Source: an uncultured Lachnospiraceae bacterium
Lineage (GTDB): Bacteria; Bacillota; Clostridia; Lachnospirales; Lachnospiraceae
Direction of reading: 5' to 3'
Length of the DNA stretch: 59,768 bases
Assembly: GCA_947625755.1 (NCBI GenBank)
Contig: CANQPJ010000012.1
Coordinates: 1-59,768, forward strand
Shown: positions 26,452 to 37,452 of the stretch, one piece after another
Layout of the letters: each line of letters starts with the position of its first letter
Numbering within the stretch: position 1 is the stretch's first letter
Notes under the pieces: model-generated
What the model saw: only the letters and a program-made list of their open reading frames with translations
Told to the model about the DNA's origin: nothing
The model's database searches: none
Position numbers and translations under genes: made by a program

Positions 26452-29139
26452 CTATTTCACTTTTTTAAACTTTACTTTCTTTGTGTACTTACTATAGTAA
26501 TATTTCTTTCCTACTTTCTTATAGCAGCGGATTCTTACATAGTATGCACTCTTTTTCTTTCTCTTAAATTTGAAAGTTCTCTTTTTGGTTTTCTTAACTA
26601 CAGTATATTTTTTCCTAAAACTTCTCTTCGTAGAGTAGGATACTTCATATCCTGTAACACCTTTACTCTTCTTATATTTTACGGTTATCTTTTTCTTTGT
26701 TGCTTTTTTCTTTGTTATTTTCGTCTTGGCAGGACGGATTTTTAGTTTGATAGTCACTGTATTTTTAAATGCATTAATACCCTTTATAACAATTTTTCCA
26801 TTGCCAATCTTTTTGTTATTTGTAAATGTGACGGTATAATCCGTACCCTTACGAAGGGTAATTTTGTCACCGCCTCTGCCATATTTTACTGTTATGCTTG
26901 GAGTAATTGCCTTACCGGTATATGTTCTTGTCAAAACAGTATCATACATGACATTACCGGAAATCGTTACATTACTTCCATAGATTCCCCGTTTAGCCTT
27001 ATCGTATGTTTTATCTGCTGTAGCCTTTCCATTGCAGTAGGACATAATCTTACACATATCACTACTGATATATACGCCATATCCACTCTTATTAATTGCG
27101 TAGTCAATACCACCATTACCACTCAGGCTGTATGTGCAGACATTTGTAAACTTAACATTTGGTTTATCCGGACATTCTATTGCAGATTTCAAGAAGCATT
27201 GTGCTTTTTGATAACAGGAATATATTCCAATTCCATATCCTTCATGGCTGGTTACATTGTTCGCCACCTTATAATCTGTATATCCATAGGCTCCCGGAGC
27301 ATTCCAAACACTTTGACTCGTAATATCATATGGAAGCTCGCTTTGGTACATGTAGCATTTTCCGCCATTACCATTCCAAACCGTCTGATATTTCTGAAAA
27401 TGTTCTACCATTAATCCATATGTTGTAATATTATCACCGTTAAAGATAACGCCTGTATCACAGGTATTTTTTGTCCAACCCACACCTGCGCCATGGTCCG
27501 CTCTCCAAATCCAGAAGTTGTCACCGATAACATTGTTACTATTAATGATAACGCAATTAGTTGTCTTACATGGTGTGGCATCAGCGCCACCCACTCTGTA
27601 AAATGTATCAATCAGACATGTCGGATTTGCAGAATTATCTTTATTATTTTTTGTTGCGCCAACGGTTAAAAGTGTATTGGATTTTTTACGTCCTGCATCA
27701 AATAATACACCGGCAACTTTGACACCGGCAACATCTCCAATGGTCATACACTGATTACCGTTAGTTGGTTTTAATGTTGCATAGCCTAAACCTAAAACAA
27801 CTGTATTTTCATTGTCGATTTTAATCGGTTCGCTTATTTCATAGATACCAGGAGTTAAAATAAGATTTTTACCGTCCTTGATTTCTGCATTAATTTTTGC
27901 TGCCGAATCTGTTGGTTTTGCAACATAAAAATCATCAATGCTTATTGTTTTTCCTTTGATTTCTTCTCCATCCCATGAAACACCGGATGCATTTGTTCTT
28001 ATTTCCGGAACAAATACGCCATAAGCGCCATTTTCATCCACTGTTAAGAATGGTTTTTCCTGCACTTCCGGTGCTTTTGCAACCTTGGTGTATGCCAGAT
28101 AAGGCCACTCACCGTCCGGTCCATTCTTTACTGTTTGTGTCGTATCATATAATGATTTAACCTCACAGCCGACAAAAACATAATTCCAAACACTTCCTTC
28201 CCAACGGTTCATTTCAACGTTTCTGGATAGCCACTGCTGTTGTGAGCCACCGGAAACTCCCGCCTCGGCATCTACTTTCTGTCCGGTTCTTTGATCTGTA
28301 TATCTGTATTTTCTTCCGGCAATCTTGGAGTCCGCAAGGAATCCGCCACTGGCATATCCGCCCTGCTGATGTAAATCCAGACTTCCTTTAATATTCATTC
28401 TTCTCATAGAGGTAGCTTGAGATACTGCCCACATAGTCTGATTGGCTGTTGTTGTCAAATTTTCAACAGAACGCCAGAAATTGCATAGTGCACTATAATT
28501 GATAGTATCATCATATTTTTTGCTCTTCATCCATTCTGCTTTACAGTTGATATTTCCAAGCACAGTATCTTCCGGTGAAATACCCATGCCGGCTACCTGT
28601 GTATAAAATCCTATTTCTACGTTTAAGTCATTACTATATGTACCCGGTGCAAAAAGCATAGCGTATCTGTTAGAAATAAACTGTCCGCTCTCCGTTGTTT
28701 TAAAAACATTGTCAATATATGATTGAATATTTGCCGGAGTATCTGTTGGTTCAAAAATACTTGTATTATATCCAAAGGTTTCTATTTCATAAGATGTAAT
28801 ACTTTCATATTCCTTTCCATTCTGCTTTACTTTTACTTTGTAATATCCGCCATCATAATTTTCATCAACATATTCTTTGTCTGTTGTTGAAGTAACATAT
28901 TTATATTCTGCATATCTGCTGTCCGCTTTGTAAATATCATAAGAGCAGGTAGCAGGAAGCTGGGACTCCCAGCTAATTTTACAGCTTCCATCTTCATTAT
29001 CTGCAAATTTTAAATTTGTGATAAGCTGTGCCGCTGCATCCGCTGCGCCGGCTGATGTCGCTGGTATAATGGTTATGCTTGAAACAATCAATGCACAAAC
29101 TAAAACCAGAGAAAATAATCCGCGTTTAAATTTTTTCAT
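26452..29139 (-). CDS. Large secreted right-handed beta-helix protein with FN3-like tail
   Basis: An 895-residue secreted protein, probably polysaccharide-active. Seen: signal peptide (RGLFSLVLVCALIVSSITII), an FN3-like domain (NLKFADNEDGSCKISWES), then a long region with beta-helix features: YAMLFAPGTYSNDLNVEIGF, TVVLGLGYATLKPTNG, VKVAGVLFDAG and a WIWRADHGAGVGWTKNTCDTG stretch (written across a break in many homologs). This pattern recalls GH55-like pectate-lyase-fold proteins that are often misnamed adenylyl cyclase. A beta-sandwich of the SLH/Big type (GKAITPSITVKYGRGGD) and the basic FN3-like tail (YYVRIRCYKKVGKKYYYSKY) follow. AAAGGAG precedes the ATG. The tail resembles that of the protein at 8524-9672. 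Single-gene unit. Confidence 0.75.
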   Translation of the reverse strand: MKKFKRGLFSLVLVCALIVSSITIIPATSAGAADAAAQLITNLKFADNEDGSCKISWESQLPATCSYDIYKADSRYAEYKYVTSTTDKEYVDENYDGGYYKVKVKQNGKEYESITSYEIETFGYNTSIFEPTDTPANIQSYIDNVFKTTESGQFISNRYAMLFAPGTYSNDLNVEIGFYTQVAGMGISPEDTVLGNINCKAEWMKSKKYDDTINYSALCNFWRSVENLTTTANQTMWAVSQATSMRRMNIKGSLDLHQQGGYASGGFLADSKIAGRKYRYTDQRTGQKVDAEAGVSGGSQQQWLSRNVEMNRWEGSVWNYVFVGCEVKSLYDTTQTVKNGPDGEWPYLAYTKVAKAPEVQEKPFLTVDENGAYGVFVPEIRTNASGVSWDGEEIKGKTISIDDFYVAKPTDSAAKINAEIKDGKNLILTPGIYEISEPIKIDNENTVVLGLGYATLKPTNGNQCMTIGDVAGVKVAGVLFDAGRKKSNTLLTVGATKNNKDNSANPTCLIDTFYRVGGADATPCKTTNCVIINSNNVIGDNFWIWRADHGAGVGWTKNTCDTGVIFNGDNITTYGLMVEHFQKYQTVWNGNGGKCYMYQSELPYDITSQSVWNAPGAYGYTDYKVANNVTSHEGYGIGIYSCYQKAQCFLKSAIECPDKPNVKFTNVCTYSLSGNGGIDYAINKSGYGVYISSDMCKIMSYCNGKATADKTYDKAKRGIYGSNVTISGNVMYDTVLTRTYTGKAITPSITVKYGRGGDKITLRKGTDYTVTFTNNKKIGNGKIVIKGINAFKNTVTIKLKIRPAKTKITKKKATKKKITVKYKKSKGVTGYEVSYSTKRSFRKKYTVVKKTKKRTFKFKRKKKSAYYVRIRCYKKVGKKYYYSKYTKKVKFKKVK

Positions 29140-29279
29140 TTTTCTCGCTCCTTTTCAAAAATATTTTTCGGTTAATATTCCTATTTTTTATTGTAGCATA
29201 TGTACACAATTATTCCAAACATAAAAACATTTTTATGCAAAATTACAATATAAAAATTTGAAAAACTGAATTCCATAAA

Positions 29280-29343
29280 AATACAGCTTATAATCAAATT
29301 TGCTCACCTATGATAAAAGTTCACAATTTAATTATAAGCTGTA
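29280..29343 (-). terminator. groEL terminator, long loop
   Basis: Arms of about 20 bases starting ATACAGCTTATAAT and ending ATTATAAGCTGTAT, separated by a loop of about 24 bases and followed by TTTTATGG on the minus strand, 35 bases beyond the groEL stop. Confidence 0.75.
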
Positions 29344-29378
29344 TATTCTATCTGAAATATTATTTTACAGATTTTGTA

Positions 29379-31013
<1,635 letters not shown>

Positions 31014-31050
31014 CTAACTCATTCTCTTAATTGATAAAAACAACTTCATA

Positions 31051-31335
31051 TTATTCTACAATTGCCAGAATATCTGACTGTTTTACGATGATATATTCTT
31101 CACCATCTAATTTCACTTCATTTCCGGCATATTTAGAATAAATTACAACATCACCCGGATGAACCTGCATTGTAATCTCCTTGCCGTCTGCTGTTTCTCC
31201 GATTCCAACAGCAATAACTTCAGCCTGCTGTGGTTTTTCCTGGGACTGACCTGTCAAAATGATGCCTGACTTTGTCTTTTCTTCAGGATCTGCCTGCTTT
31301 AATACAACTCTGTCTCCTAATGGTACTAATTTCAT
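31051..31335 (-). CDS. groS: Co-chaperonin GroES
   Basis: A 94-residue co-chaperonin forming the heptameric lid of GroEL. Seen: LVPLGDRVVLKQADPEEKT, the mobile loop KTKSGIILTGQSQEKP with GIIL that docks on GroEL, and the C-terminal strands VIYSKYAGNEVKLDGEEYII. AGGTAAG ribosome site upstream. First gene of groESL; its start lies 25 bases from the CIRCE operator. Confidence 0.97.
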   Translation of the reverse strand: MKLVPLGDRVVLKQADPEEKTKSGIILTGQSQEKPQQAEVIAVGIGETADGKEITMQVHPGDVVIYSKYAGNEVKLDGEEYIIVKQSDILAIVE

Positions 31336-31359
31336 TTTCTTACCTCCATGTCTATATTA

Positions 31360-31386
31360 TTAGCACTCTTTCATTTTGAGTGCTAA
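31360..31386 (-). promoter_or_regulatory. CIRCE operator (HrcA binding site)
   Basis: A perfect CIRCE: TTAGCACTC, 9 bases, GAGTGCTAA. In Firmicutes this site binds the HrcA repressor and makes groESL heat-inducible. It overlaps the start of transcription and lies just upstream of groES. Confidence 0.97.
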
Positions 31387-31398
31387 TTGCTAATACAT

Positions 31399-31426
31399 AT
31401 ACTAACACTTTTTTTTATAAATGCAA
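31399..31426 (-). promoter_or_regulatory. Predicted sigma-A promoter of groESL
   Basis: On the minus strand TTGCAT and TAGTAT are separated by 16 bases; the -10 lies 13 bases upstream of CIRCE, so bound HrcA would block initiation or early elongation. Confidence 0.55.
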
Positions 31427-31508
31427 CCCTAATAATAAAAAATTAACAAATTTGTAACATTTATCCAAAATGTCTTCATTACCTAATTTTGTATTCCAGT
31501 CAATGTGT

Positions 31509-32387
31509 TTATTTTCCAATACTGTTATCCCTTCCATAAAAGAAGAGATACTGTTGGGCGTACCCGCCATATGGCGCATATAGTTTTTCCGCTAATTGTG
31601 ATATTTTTTCTTTGGAAGTGTATTTTCCATTAAAATATAATGTTTCCATAATCCTTTTTATCCATACATCCACCGGAAAAGCGTTCCGATACCCCAAAGC
31701 AAAAAGCATAACACAGTTAGCAACTTTTTCACCGACACCTTTTACAGACATTAATTTCTTTCTGGCTGTTTCTTCATCAATGTCACGAAACATTTCGGAA
31801 TATAATTGTCCTGTATTTAATTTATGAACTGCATCAACAAGATAAGGAGCCCGAAACCCTGTTTTTAATTCCCGGAACTTTTCTTCCGTTATATTTTTTA
31901 ATATTTCAACATCCGGAAAGGAATAATATTTCTTTCCATTAACTTCTCCTAACAATTCTCCATATTCTTCACTCAATCGATTAATTATCTGCTTAATATG
32001 AGGAATCTGTTTATTTTGCGATATAATAAATGAAATCAGCATTTCATGGAATTCCTGATTTAAAATCCGGACGCCTTCTTTTTCATGTATTGCCTTTTGT
32101 AATTTATTATCCTTCTTTAGAAGAAAATCCTTAATGTATCCATAATCTGTCGACAAATCAAAATATGGAATCCATATATTTTTTACCGTGTTTACATCAC
32201 AATTATGAAATATCAAAGTACAATCTTTCTGCTCGATGTGCAGCAGTTTTTTATATGCTACAACAACATAATCGTTTTGTGCCTGCTTATAAAATCGGAA
32301 ACATTGCCCACACTCCAAAGTCTGTGAAAGATTAAAATCCTCCACCCCTTCTATTATTATATTATTTTTCTTATTGTATATTTTCAT
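31509..32387 (-). CDS. 8-oxoguanine DNA glycosylase (OGG1 type, HhH-GPD)
   Basis: A 292-residue DNA repair enzyme removing oxidised guanine. Seen: the N-terminal TBP-like domain (FNLSQTLECGQCFRF, the block that defines OGG N-termini), SFIISQNKQIPHIKQII, FPDVEILKNITEEKFRELK and the helix-hairpin-helix SVKGVGEKVANCVMLFALG followed by the catalytic FPVDVWIKR. The lysine of the hairpin and the aspartate of PVDVW are the expected catalytic pair, so it should be a bifunctional glycosylase/lyase. Single gene, 173 bases from groES with the CIRCE region between. Confidence 0.88.
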   Translation of the reverse strand: MKIYNKKNNIIIEGVEDFNLSQTLECGQCFRFYKQAQNDYVVVAYKKLLHIEQKDCTLIFHNCDVNTVKNIWIPYFDLSTDYGYIKDFLLKKDNKLQKAIHEKEGVRILNQEFHEMLISFIISQNKQIPHIKQIINRLSEEYGELLGEVNGKKYYSFPDVEILKNITEEKFRELKTGFRAPYLVDAVHKLNTGQLYSEMFRDIDEETARKKLMSVKGVGEKVANCVMLFALGYRNAFPVDVWIKRIMETLYFNGKYTSKEKISQLAEKLYAPYGGYAQQYLFFYGRDNSIGK

Positions 32388-32543
32388 TTTTTCCTTTTTT
32401 ATCCTTTGCCTTCTTCTTTTTCTTCAATTATTTTATCATAAATACGTGAAAAAAAAACAATAGTATTTGCGTATTACGACTTTATTTTAGGCTAAAATAG
32501 TATTATAATATTTTTAAGCAAATTAAATTGGAGGATTTTGAAT

Positions 32544-33182
32544 ATGGGATTTTTTAAAAAATTGTTTGGGACAGCTGCTGTAACCGGTGCTGCTGTTGGA
32601 AGTGTATTATACGTTCAGAAACGTAAACAGGAAAGAGATACAGAAGAGAATATTTTTGAAGACTTCGATGACAGTAAAGCATTTGATGTAAAAAAAGACG
32701 ACACAGATGACGAAGCAACCAAAATCACTTTAACCATCAACAAACGTAAAATGAAAAATATGGCAGATAATGCTGCGGATAAAGTAATTGACACTTCAGA
32801 TAAAATAAAAGATGCTGTATCAGAAAAAATTGGTGAAGAAAAAATAGATGCAATGAAAGATAAAATGGAAATGGCAAAGGAAAAGGTATCTGAAGTTGCA
32901 GATATGGCAAAGGACAAAATGAATGATGCCAAAGATATGGTTATTACAAAAGTCGGCGAAGAAAAAATAGACGCCGCAAAAGACAAAGTCAATGAAGCAG
33001 TAAATACTGCAAAAGAAAAAGTTACAGATGCTATTCATAAAGTTAAAAATGTCACAGATGAAGCCAATGACTTTGATGATGATTTATTTGAGGAAGACAT
33101 AAAGACAGAAGACGATGTGACCGTAGAAGATAACGATGACATAGATGATGACTTATTAACAGATGAACTGAAAGATTTATAA
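32544..33182 (+). CDS. LEA-like amphipathic coiled-coil protein
   Basis: Function unknown. A 212-residue acidic/basic protein with a short hydrophobic N-terminus (FGTAAVTGAAVGSVLYVQK) that may anchor it to the membrane, like YtxH proteins. The middle (about residues 70-175) consists of 11-residue-type amphipathic repeats such as KIGEEKIDAMKDKMEMAKEK and VGEEKIDAAKDKVNEAVNTA, where one segment of about 40 residues is nearly duplicated. The C-terminus is very acidic (DDDLFEEDIKTEDD). LEA and apolipoprotein-like repeats protect membranes or proteins during desiccation; that is inference. ATG at 32544 follows GGAGG by 9 bases; the TTG two codons before is rejected. Confidence 0.65.
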   Translation: MGFFKKLFGTAAVTGAAVGSVLYVQKRKQERDTEENIFEDFDDSKAFDVKKDDTDDEATKITLTINKRKMKNMADNAADKVIDTSDKIKDAVSEKIGEEKIDAMKDKMEMAKEKVSEVADMAKDKMNDAKDMVITKVGEEKIDAAKDKVNEAVNTAKEKVTDAIHKVKNVTDEANDFDDDLFEEDIKTEDDVTVEDNDDIDDDLLTDELKDL

Positions 33183-33210
33183 TTATTTTTTCTGAAGCAT
33201 CACACAATAA

Positions 33211-33258
33211 GAAAGATGGGAGACAGATTTATTGAGAAAATCTGTCTCCCATCTTTTT
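33211..33258 (+). terminator. Strong bidirectional terminator
   Basis: Arms of 18 bases (33213-33230 and 33238-33255, AAGATGGGAGACAGATTT) with a 7-base loop and T-runs on either side. It ends the LEA-like gene and the convergent glnS transcript. Confidence 0.93.
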
Positions 33259-33276
33259 TTACTAATTATTCAGCAT

Positions 33277-34989
33277 TTATTTTGGCAGTTTGAAAGAACT
33301 TTTTAGTGATACAATCCTGTTAAATACCGGATGTTCACTGGTATAATCCTTTAAATCTGCACAAAAATATCCTTGTCTGACAAATTGAAATTTATCATTT
33401 GGTTTTACTTCAGCAATATTTGGCTCTATATAACATTCTTTCATAATTGTCAGAGAATTTGGATTTAAATTCAGCGTTCCATCTTCATTTAATTTTCCCT
33501 TGTTTTCATCAATAAGGTTCTCGTACAAACGCACCTCGGATTTCACTCCATGTTTAGCGGAAACCCAGTGAATTGTTCCTTTTACCTTTCTTCCGGTAAA
33601 TCCACTACCGCTTCTGGTCTCTGAATCATATGTCACATGAATTTCGGTAATATTCCCTTTGTCATCCTTTTTATAATCAACACATTTTACAAAATATGCA
33701 TTCATAAGCCGGACTTCGTTTCCCGGAAATAATCTAAAATATTTTTTCGGCGGTTCTTCCATAAAATCTTCTCTGTCAATATATATTTCCCGACAGAACG
33801 GTACTTTTCTACTGCCAAGTTCCGGACATTCCACATTATTTGCCACTTCAAGCCATTCAACCTGATTTTCCGGATAATTATCAATGATAACCTTGATAGG
33901 ATCCAAAACTGCCATCAGTCTTGGTTTCTTTGCTTTCAAATCTTCTCTGATACAATATTCCAGCATAGCATAATCAACAGAACTGTTGCTTTTAGAAATA
34001 CCACACAAATCAACAAACATTTTTATTGATTCCGGTGTAAATCCTCTTCTTCGAAGCGCTGCAATAGAAACCAGTCTTGGATCATCCCAGCCATCGACAA
34101 TTTTATCTTCTACTAATTTTTTAATGTATCTCTTGCCGGTGACCACATTCGTAACATAGAGTTTTGCAAATTCAATCTGTCTTGGAGGGTTTTCATATTC
34201 CAGCTCCTTTACCACCCAGTCATATAATGGTCTGTGATCTTCAAATTCCAATGTGCAGATAGAATGTGTGACGCCCTCAATGGCATCCTCTATCGGATGT
34301 GCAAAATCATACATTGGATAAATACACCATTTATCACCTGTATTGTGATGGGACATATGCGCTACTCTATAAAGAATGGGGTCTCTCATATTAATATTAG
34401 GACTTGACATGTCAATCTTGGCGCGCAAAACCTTTTCTCCATCCTGATATACACCATCTTTCATATTGGCAAACAGTTGAAGATTTTCTTCCACACTTCT
34501 TTCCCTATATGGACTGTTTTTCCCTGGCTCTGTTAAAGTTCCTCTATACTCCCGGATTTCTTCCGGCGATAAATCGCATACATATGCCTTTCCTTTTTTG
34601 ATAAGTTTAAGAGCAGCTTCATACATCTGTTCAAAATAGTCTGACGCGAAAAAGAGTCTGTCTTCCCAGTCAGCACCCAGCCACCTAATATCATCTAAAA
34701 TCGATTGAACAAATTCTTCTTTTTCTTTTGTAGGATTTGTATCATCAAATCTCATATTAAACCTGCCATGATATTTTTTAGCCAATCCATAATTTAATAA
34801 AATAGATTTGGCATGTCCAATATGAAGATAACCGTTTGGCTCCGGAGGAAACCTGGTCTGTACATGGTCAAATCTACCTTCCTCTAAATCTTTATCAATA
34901 ATCTGCTCAATAAAATTTTTGGATTCAACAGTGGAAGATTCGTTATTATCCTCATTTATATGAATATTTTTCTCATTATCTAATTCCAT
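33277..34989 (-). CDS. glnS: Glutaminyl-tRNA synthetase
   Basis: A 570-residue class I synthetase that charges tRNA-Gln directly. Seen: [20 protein letters not shown] with the HIGH motif, [32 protein letters not shown], and the KMSKS-equivalent LCGISKSNS, followed by the beta-barrel anticodon-binding domains ([19 protein letters not shown]). The length agrees with bacterial GlnRS. AGGAGG precedes the start. Many Clostridia instead use the indirect GatCAB route, so a GlnRS here is a minority choice, probably old horizontal acquisition in the group; that is established for GlnRS generally. No T-box leader is visible upstream. Confidence 0.95.
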   Translation of the reverse strand: MELDNEKNIHINEDNNESSTVESKNFIEQIIDKDLEEGRFDHVQTRFPPEPNGYLHIGHAKSILLNYGLAKKYHGRFNMRFDDTNPTKEKEEFVQSILDDIRWLGADWEDRLFFASDYFEQMYEAALKLIKKGKAYVCDLSPEEIREYRGTLTEPGKNSPYRERSVEENLQLFANMKDGVYQDGEKVLRAKIDMSSPNINMRDPILYRVAHMSHHNTGDKWCIYPMYDFAHPIEDAIEGVTHSICTLEFEDHRPLYDWVVKELEYENPPRQIEFAKLYVTNVVTGKRYIKKLVEDKIVDGWDDPRLVSIAALRRRGFTPESIKMFVDLCGISKSNSSVDYAMLEYCIREDLKAKKPRLMAVLDPIKVIIDNYPENQVEWLEVANNVECPELGSRKVPFCREIYIDREDFMEEPPKKYFRLFPGNEVRLMNAYFVKCVDYKKDDKGNITEIHVTYDSETRSGSGFTGRKVKGTIHWVSAKHGVKSEVRLYENLIDENKGKLNEDGTLNLNPNSLTIMKECYIEPNIAEVKPNDKFQFVRQGYFCADLKDYTSEHPVFNRIVSLKSSFKLPK

Positions 34990-35080
34990 TGAATGCCTCC
35001 TAATTAGAATTTAAATATGTGGAAAATTATACAATAAATATAGGCTCTTTTCAACAAAAAATACATTATATTTATATACA

Positions 35081-35125
35081 AAAGAAAAGGAATCTGATAA
35101 TTAAATCATAATTATCAAATTCCTT
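35081..35125 (-). terminator. Terminator of the 3D-domain protein gene
   Basis: Stem AAGGAATTTGATAATTA with its complement (about 15-17 bp with one wobble) and T-rich sequence TTTTCTTTTG after it on the minus strand, 4 bases beyond the stop codon. Confidence 0.8.
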
Positions 35126-35129
35126 GTTC

Positions 35130-35744
35130 TTATTTTACAACATATACTTTGCAATATCTGACACCCCACTGTAATGCTTTGGAATGCGAACTGAAATATA
35201 CATCAATATGATTTCCATTAATTGCTCCGCCTACGTCTTCAACGGTATAAGTATGTCCATCAATGACAACCTTTGTTCCAAAAGGTAAATCGGTAGTATC
35301 GGCAGCTATTGTTCTTCCTGCTGTTGCACGTGTACCGGAAGCTGTAATCCCATCGCTTTTTCCACAACAGCTACTGCATCCGCAATATCCTGTAATCTTA
35401 TAAGTACCAATACTTTTTAATTTTGATGTCTTTTTCTTATTTTTTTTCTTTTTTGCAACTTTTTTGGTTGTTTTGTTCTTCTTTTTTGCGGAAAGAACTA
35501 TTTTATGTTTTTTATCCGGATTAATTTTTTCATCTGTATTTTTCTCTGAATTTTTCAGTGCAAGTTTATCGGTTTTATTATCTGATTTTAAAATGTTAGC
35601 CCTGCTATCCGACTCGTTTGTGGTAGAAACTTCTGCTACTTTATTTTCGCTGAAATTATCAACAACGAGAATACTGCCTGCAATTGCAATAACTAATGTC
35701 AATGCTAACACTACAGAACCGATAACAAATCTGGTCGTTTTCAT
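35130..35744 (-). CDS. Secreted 3D-domain protein
   Basis: A 204-residue envelope protein: an N-terminal membrane segment or signal (RFVIGSVVLALTLVIAIAGSI), a long Ser/Asn then polylysine linker (KKKNKTTKKVAKKKKNKKK), and a C-terminal 3D domain. The three aspartates of the 3D fold are visible: GITASGTRATAGRTIAAD, TVEDVGG and HIDVYFSS. Four cysteines cluster at YCGCSSCCGKSDG. This double-psi-barrel domain is found in MltA-type lytic transglycosylases and Rpf/YabE-like wall enzymes, so peptidoglycan cleavage is likely. The basic linker would bind the anionic wall. ATG at 35744 follows AAAGGAG. Confidence 0.88.
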   Translation of the reverse strand: MKTTRFVIGSVVLALTLVIAIAGSILVVDNFSENKVAEVSTTNESDSRANILKSDNKTDKLALKNSEKNTDEKINPDKKHKIVLSAKKKNKTTKKVAKKKKNKKKTSKLKSIGTYKITGYCGCSSCCGKSDGITASGTRATAGRTIAADTTDLPFGTKVVIDGHTYTVEDVGGAINGNHIDVYFSSHSKALQWGVRYCKVYVVK

Positions 35745-35979
35745 AAAATACACTCCTTTACTGCATATTTTCTATGCTTGGAATATATTACCTTATTTGT
35801 TACACTTTGTCAATAAAATATTACATTTTTGTTACACTTTTATTTAAATTATTAATTTTATTATTAAAATATCGTCATTTTTATTAAAAAAATATATCAT
35901 TTGAATAAAAAATAAAAGATAATTCTGCTTTCTATAATATATGGAATTGGTTTTGATGCAAAAAGAAGATAATTAAGGC

Positions 35980-36006
35980 ACTTTTAACCGCCATTTGCAT
36001 AAATTA
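35980..36006 (+). promoter_or_regulatory. Predicted sigma-K promoter for dpaAB
   Basis: AC, 16 bases, then CATAAATTA fits the sigma-K consensus (AC, N16, CATAnnnTA) exactly, 17 bases before the dpaA start codon. In B. subtilis the dipicolinate synthase operon is transcribed by sigma-K in the mother cell. The very short distance to the start implies a short leader. Confidence 0.65.
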
Positions 36007-36022
36007 AATCATGGAGGTGCCT

Positions 36023-36838
36023 ATGAAACCTATTGCTGTATTATCTGGAGACAAACGACAAGATTATATCAATCAATATCTCAATCAACATGGTTATCCG
36101 GCATATTTAAAAACCACTATGGATTTCAATCAGGATAAGTATATTATCTGCTCAACGCCTTTGTGTAAAAAAGGAAAATATATAAACTGTGACTTTTATT
36201 CCAGTTTTCCAATAGAAACATTTATAAATCTTTTAAAACCGAATCAGATTATTTTCGGAGGCAGTATCCCAAGAGAATTATACGCTGTTAATAAAATAAA
36301 ACTGATTGACGTCCTTGATAACGAAAATCTTGTTTGGAATAATTCTGTCCTGACAGCCGAAGGACTCATTGCTTATATTATTAATAATACAGACTTTACA
36401 ATAAATAACGCAAAAATTCTTATCCTTGGTTTTGGTAAATGTGGTACGAATATTGCGAGAGTACTTGCTGCGTTATCCGGCAGAATATCTGTTTATGATC
36501 ATACTGCCATACATCTGACGCAGGCAAGAGCATTGGGATATGAGGGAATTGAAGAAAAAGATATAATTCATCATATTCATAAATTTGACATTATAATTAA
36601 TACCGTTCCAAAAGAAATTTTCCATGAAATTCATTATAGCAGAATAAAAAAAGATTGTTCCTTATTTGAAATTGCATCTTCTCCATATGGATTTAATAAG
36701 GATTTAGCAAATAAATACCGTTTATCTCTTATTACATGCCCCGGCATTCCCGGTGCTACAGCGCCAAAAACTGCCGGGGAATTAATTGCGAAAAGCATTA
36801 TTTCATATTTAGAAAGGACTGAGATAAATGGCTCATAA
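36023..36838 (+). CDS. dpaA: Dipicolinate synthase subunit A (SpoVFA)
   Basis: DpaA with DpaB oxidises dihydrodipicolinate to dipicolinic acid, which accumulates with calcium in the spore core. The protein of 271 residues has an N-terminal regulatory-like domain starting MKPIAVLSGDKRQDYI and a Rossmann fold with the dinucleotide loop ILGFGKCGTNIARVLA, followed by IINTVPKEIF and CPGIPGATAPKTAGELIA. ATG at 36023 has GGAGG 6 bases upstream; one four codons earlier overlaps that site. Overlaps dpaB by 11 bases. Confidence 0.94.
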   Translation: MKPIAVLSGDKRQDYINQYLNQHGYPAYLKTTMDFNQDKYIICSTPLCKKGKYINCDFYSSFPIETFINLLKPNQIIFGGSIPRELYAVNKIKLIDVLDNENLVWNNSVLTAEGLIAYIINNTDFTINNAKILILGFGKCGTNIARVLAALSGRISVYDHTAIHLTQARALGYEGIEEKDIIHHIHKFDIIINTVPKEIFHEIHYSRIKKDCSLFEIASSPYGFNKDLANKYRLSLITCPGIPGATAPKTAGELIAKSIISYLERTEINGS

Positions 36839-37433
36839 CTTTAAAGATAAGAACATCGGAGTGGGAATCACCGGTTCTTACTGTACCTACAAGAAAGTAT
36901 TTGAAGAACTAAAGAGACTTGCCGATACAAAGGCAAACTTATTTACAATTTTTTCAGATAATGCTTCTTCCACTGACAGTCGTTTTGGAAAATGTAAAGA
37001 TTTTTTAAAAATGGCTGAAGAAATCAGTGGTAAGCCGCCAATTACTACAATACCGGATGCGGAGCCAATCGGTCCAAAATCAATGCTGGATATTCTGGTT
37101 ATTGCGCCATGTACCGGTAACACTTTATCAAAACTGGCAAATGGTATTTCCGATACTCCAGTCTTAATGGCTGCAAAAGCACACCTTAGAAATAACAGAC
37201 CATTAGTGATCTTTTTAAGTACCAATGATGCTTTAGGAATGAATTTAAAGAATATTGGAATTCTTCTAAATACAAAAAACATTTTCTTCGTACCTTTTGG
37301 GCAGGATAATTATATAACAAAACCTAATTCCATGATTGCCCACGTTGATTTAATTGAAGAAACAATAGAAAAAGCATTGGGCGGCAGGCAGATTCAGCCT
37401 GTAATAAAGAGCCCACATGTAACGATTCTATAA
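36828..37433 (+). CDS. dpaB: Dipicolinate synthase subunit B (SpoVFB)
   Basis: A 201-residue flavoprotein-like (PanB/UbiX fold) subunit of dipicolinate synthase. Seen: GVGITGSYCTYKKVFEELK at the N-terminus, LDILVIAPCTGNTLSKLANG, and DTPVLMAAKAHLRNNRPLVI, all typical of DpaB. Its reading frame overlaps the dpaA end, so the subunits are made together. Followed after 19 bases by asnB with no terminator between them. Confidence 0.94.
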   Translation: MAHNFKDKNIGVGITGSYCTYKKVFEELKRLADTKANLFTIFSDNASSTDSRFGKCKDFLKMAEEISGKPPITTIPDAEPIGPKSMLDILVIAPCTGNTLSKLANGISDTPVLMAAKAHLRNNRPLVIFLSTNDALGMNLKNIGILLNTKNIFFVPFGQDNYITKPNSMIAHVDLIEETIEKALGGRQIQPVIKSPHVTIL

Positions 37434-37452
37434 ATATATTTGGGAGTATTTT

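Noticed and set aside
26452-29139. Adenylyl cyclase
   Set aside because: That label is common for this type of protein, but no cyclase domain is visible; sequence is beta-helix-like.
32538-32543. TTG start of the LEA-like gene
   Set aside because: The ATG two codons later has better spacing from GGAGG.
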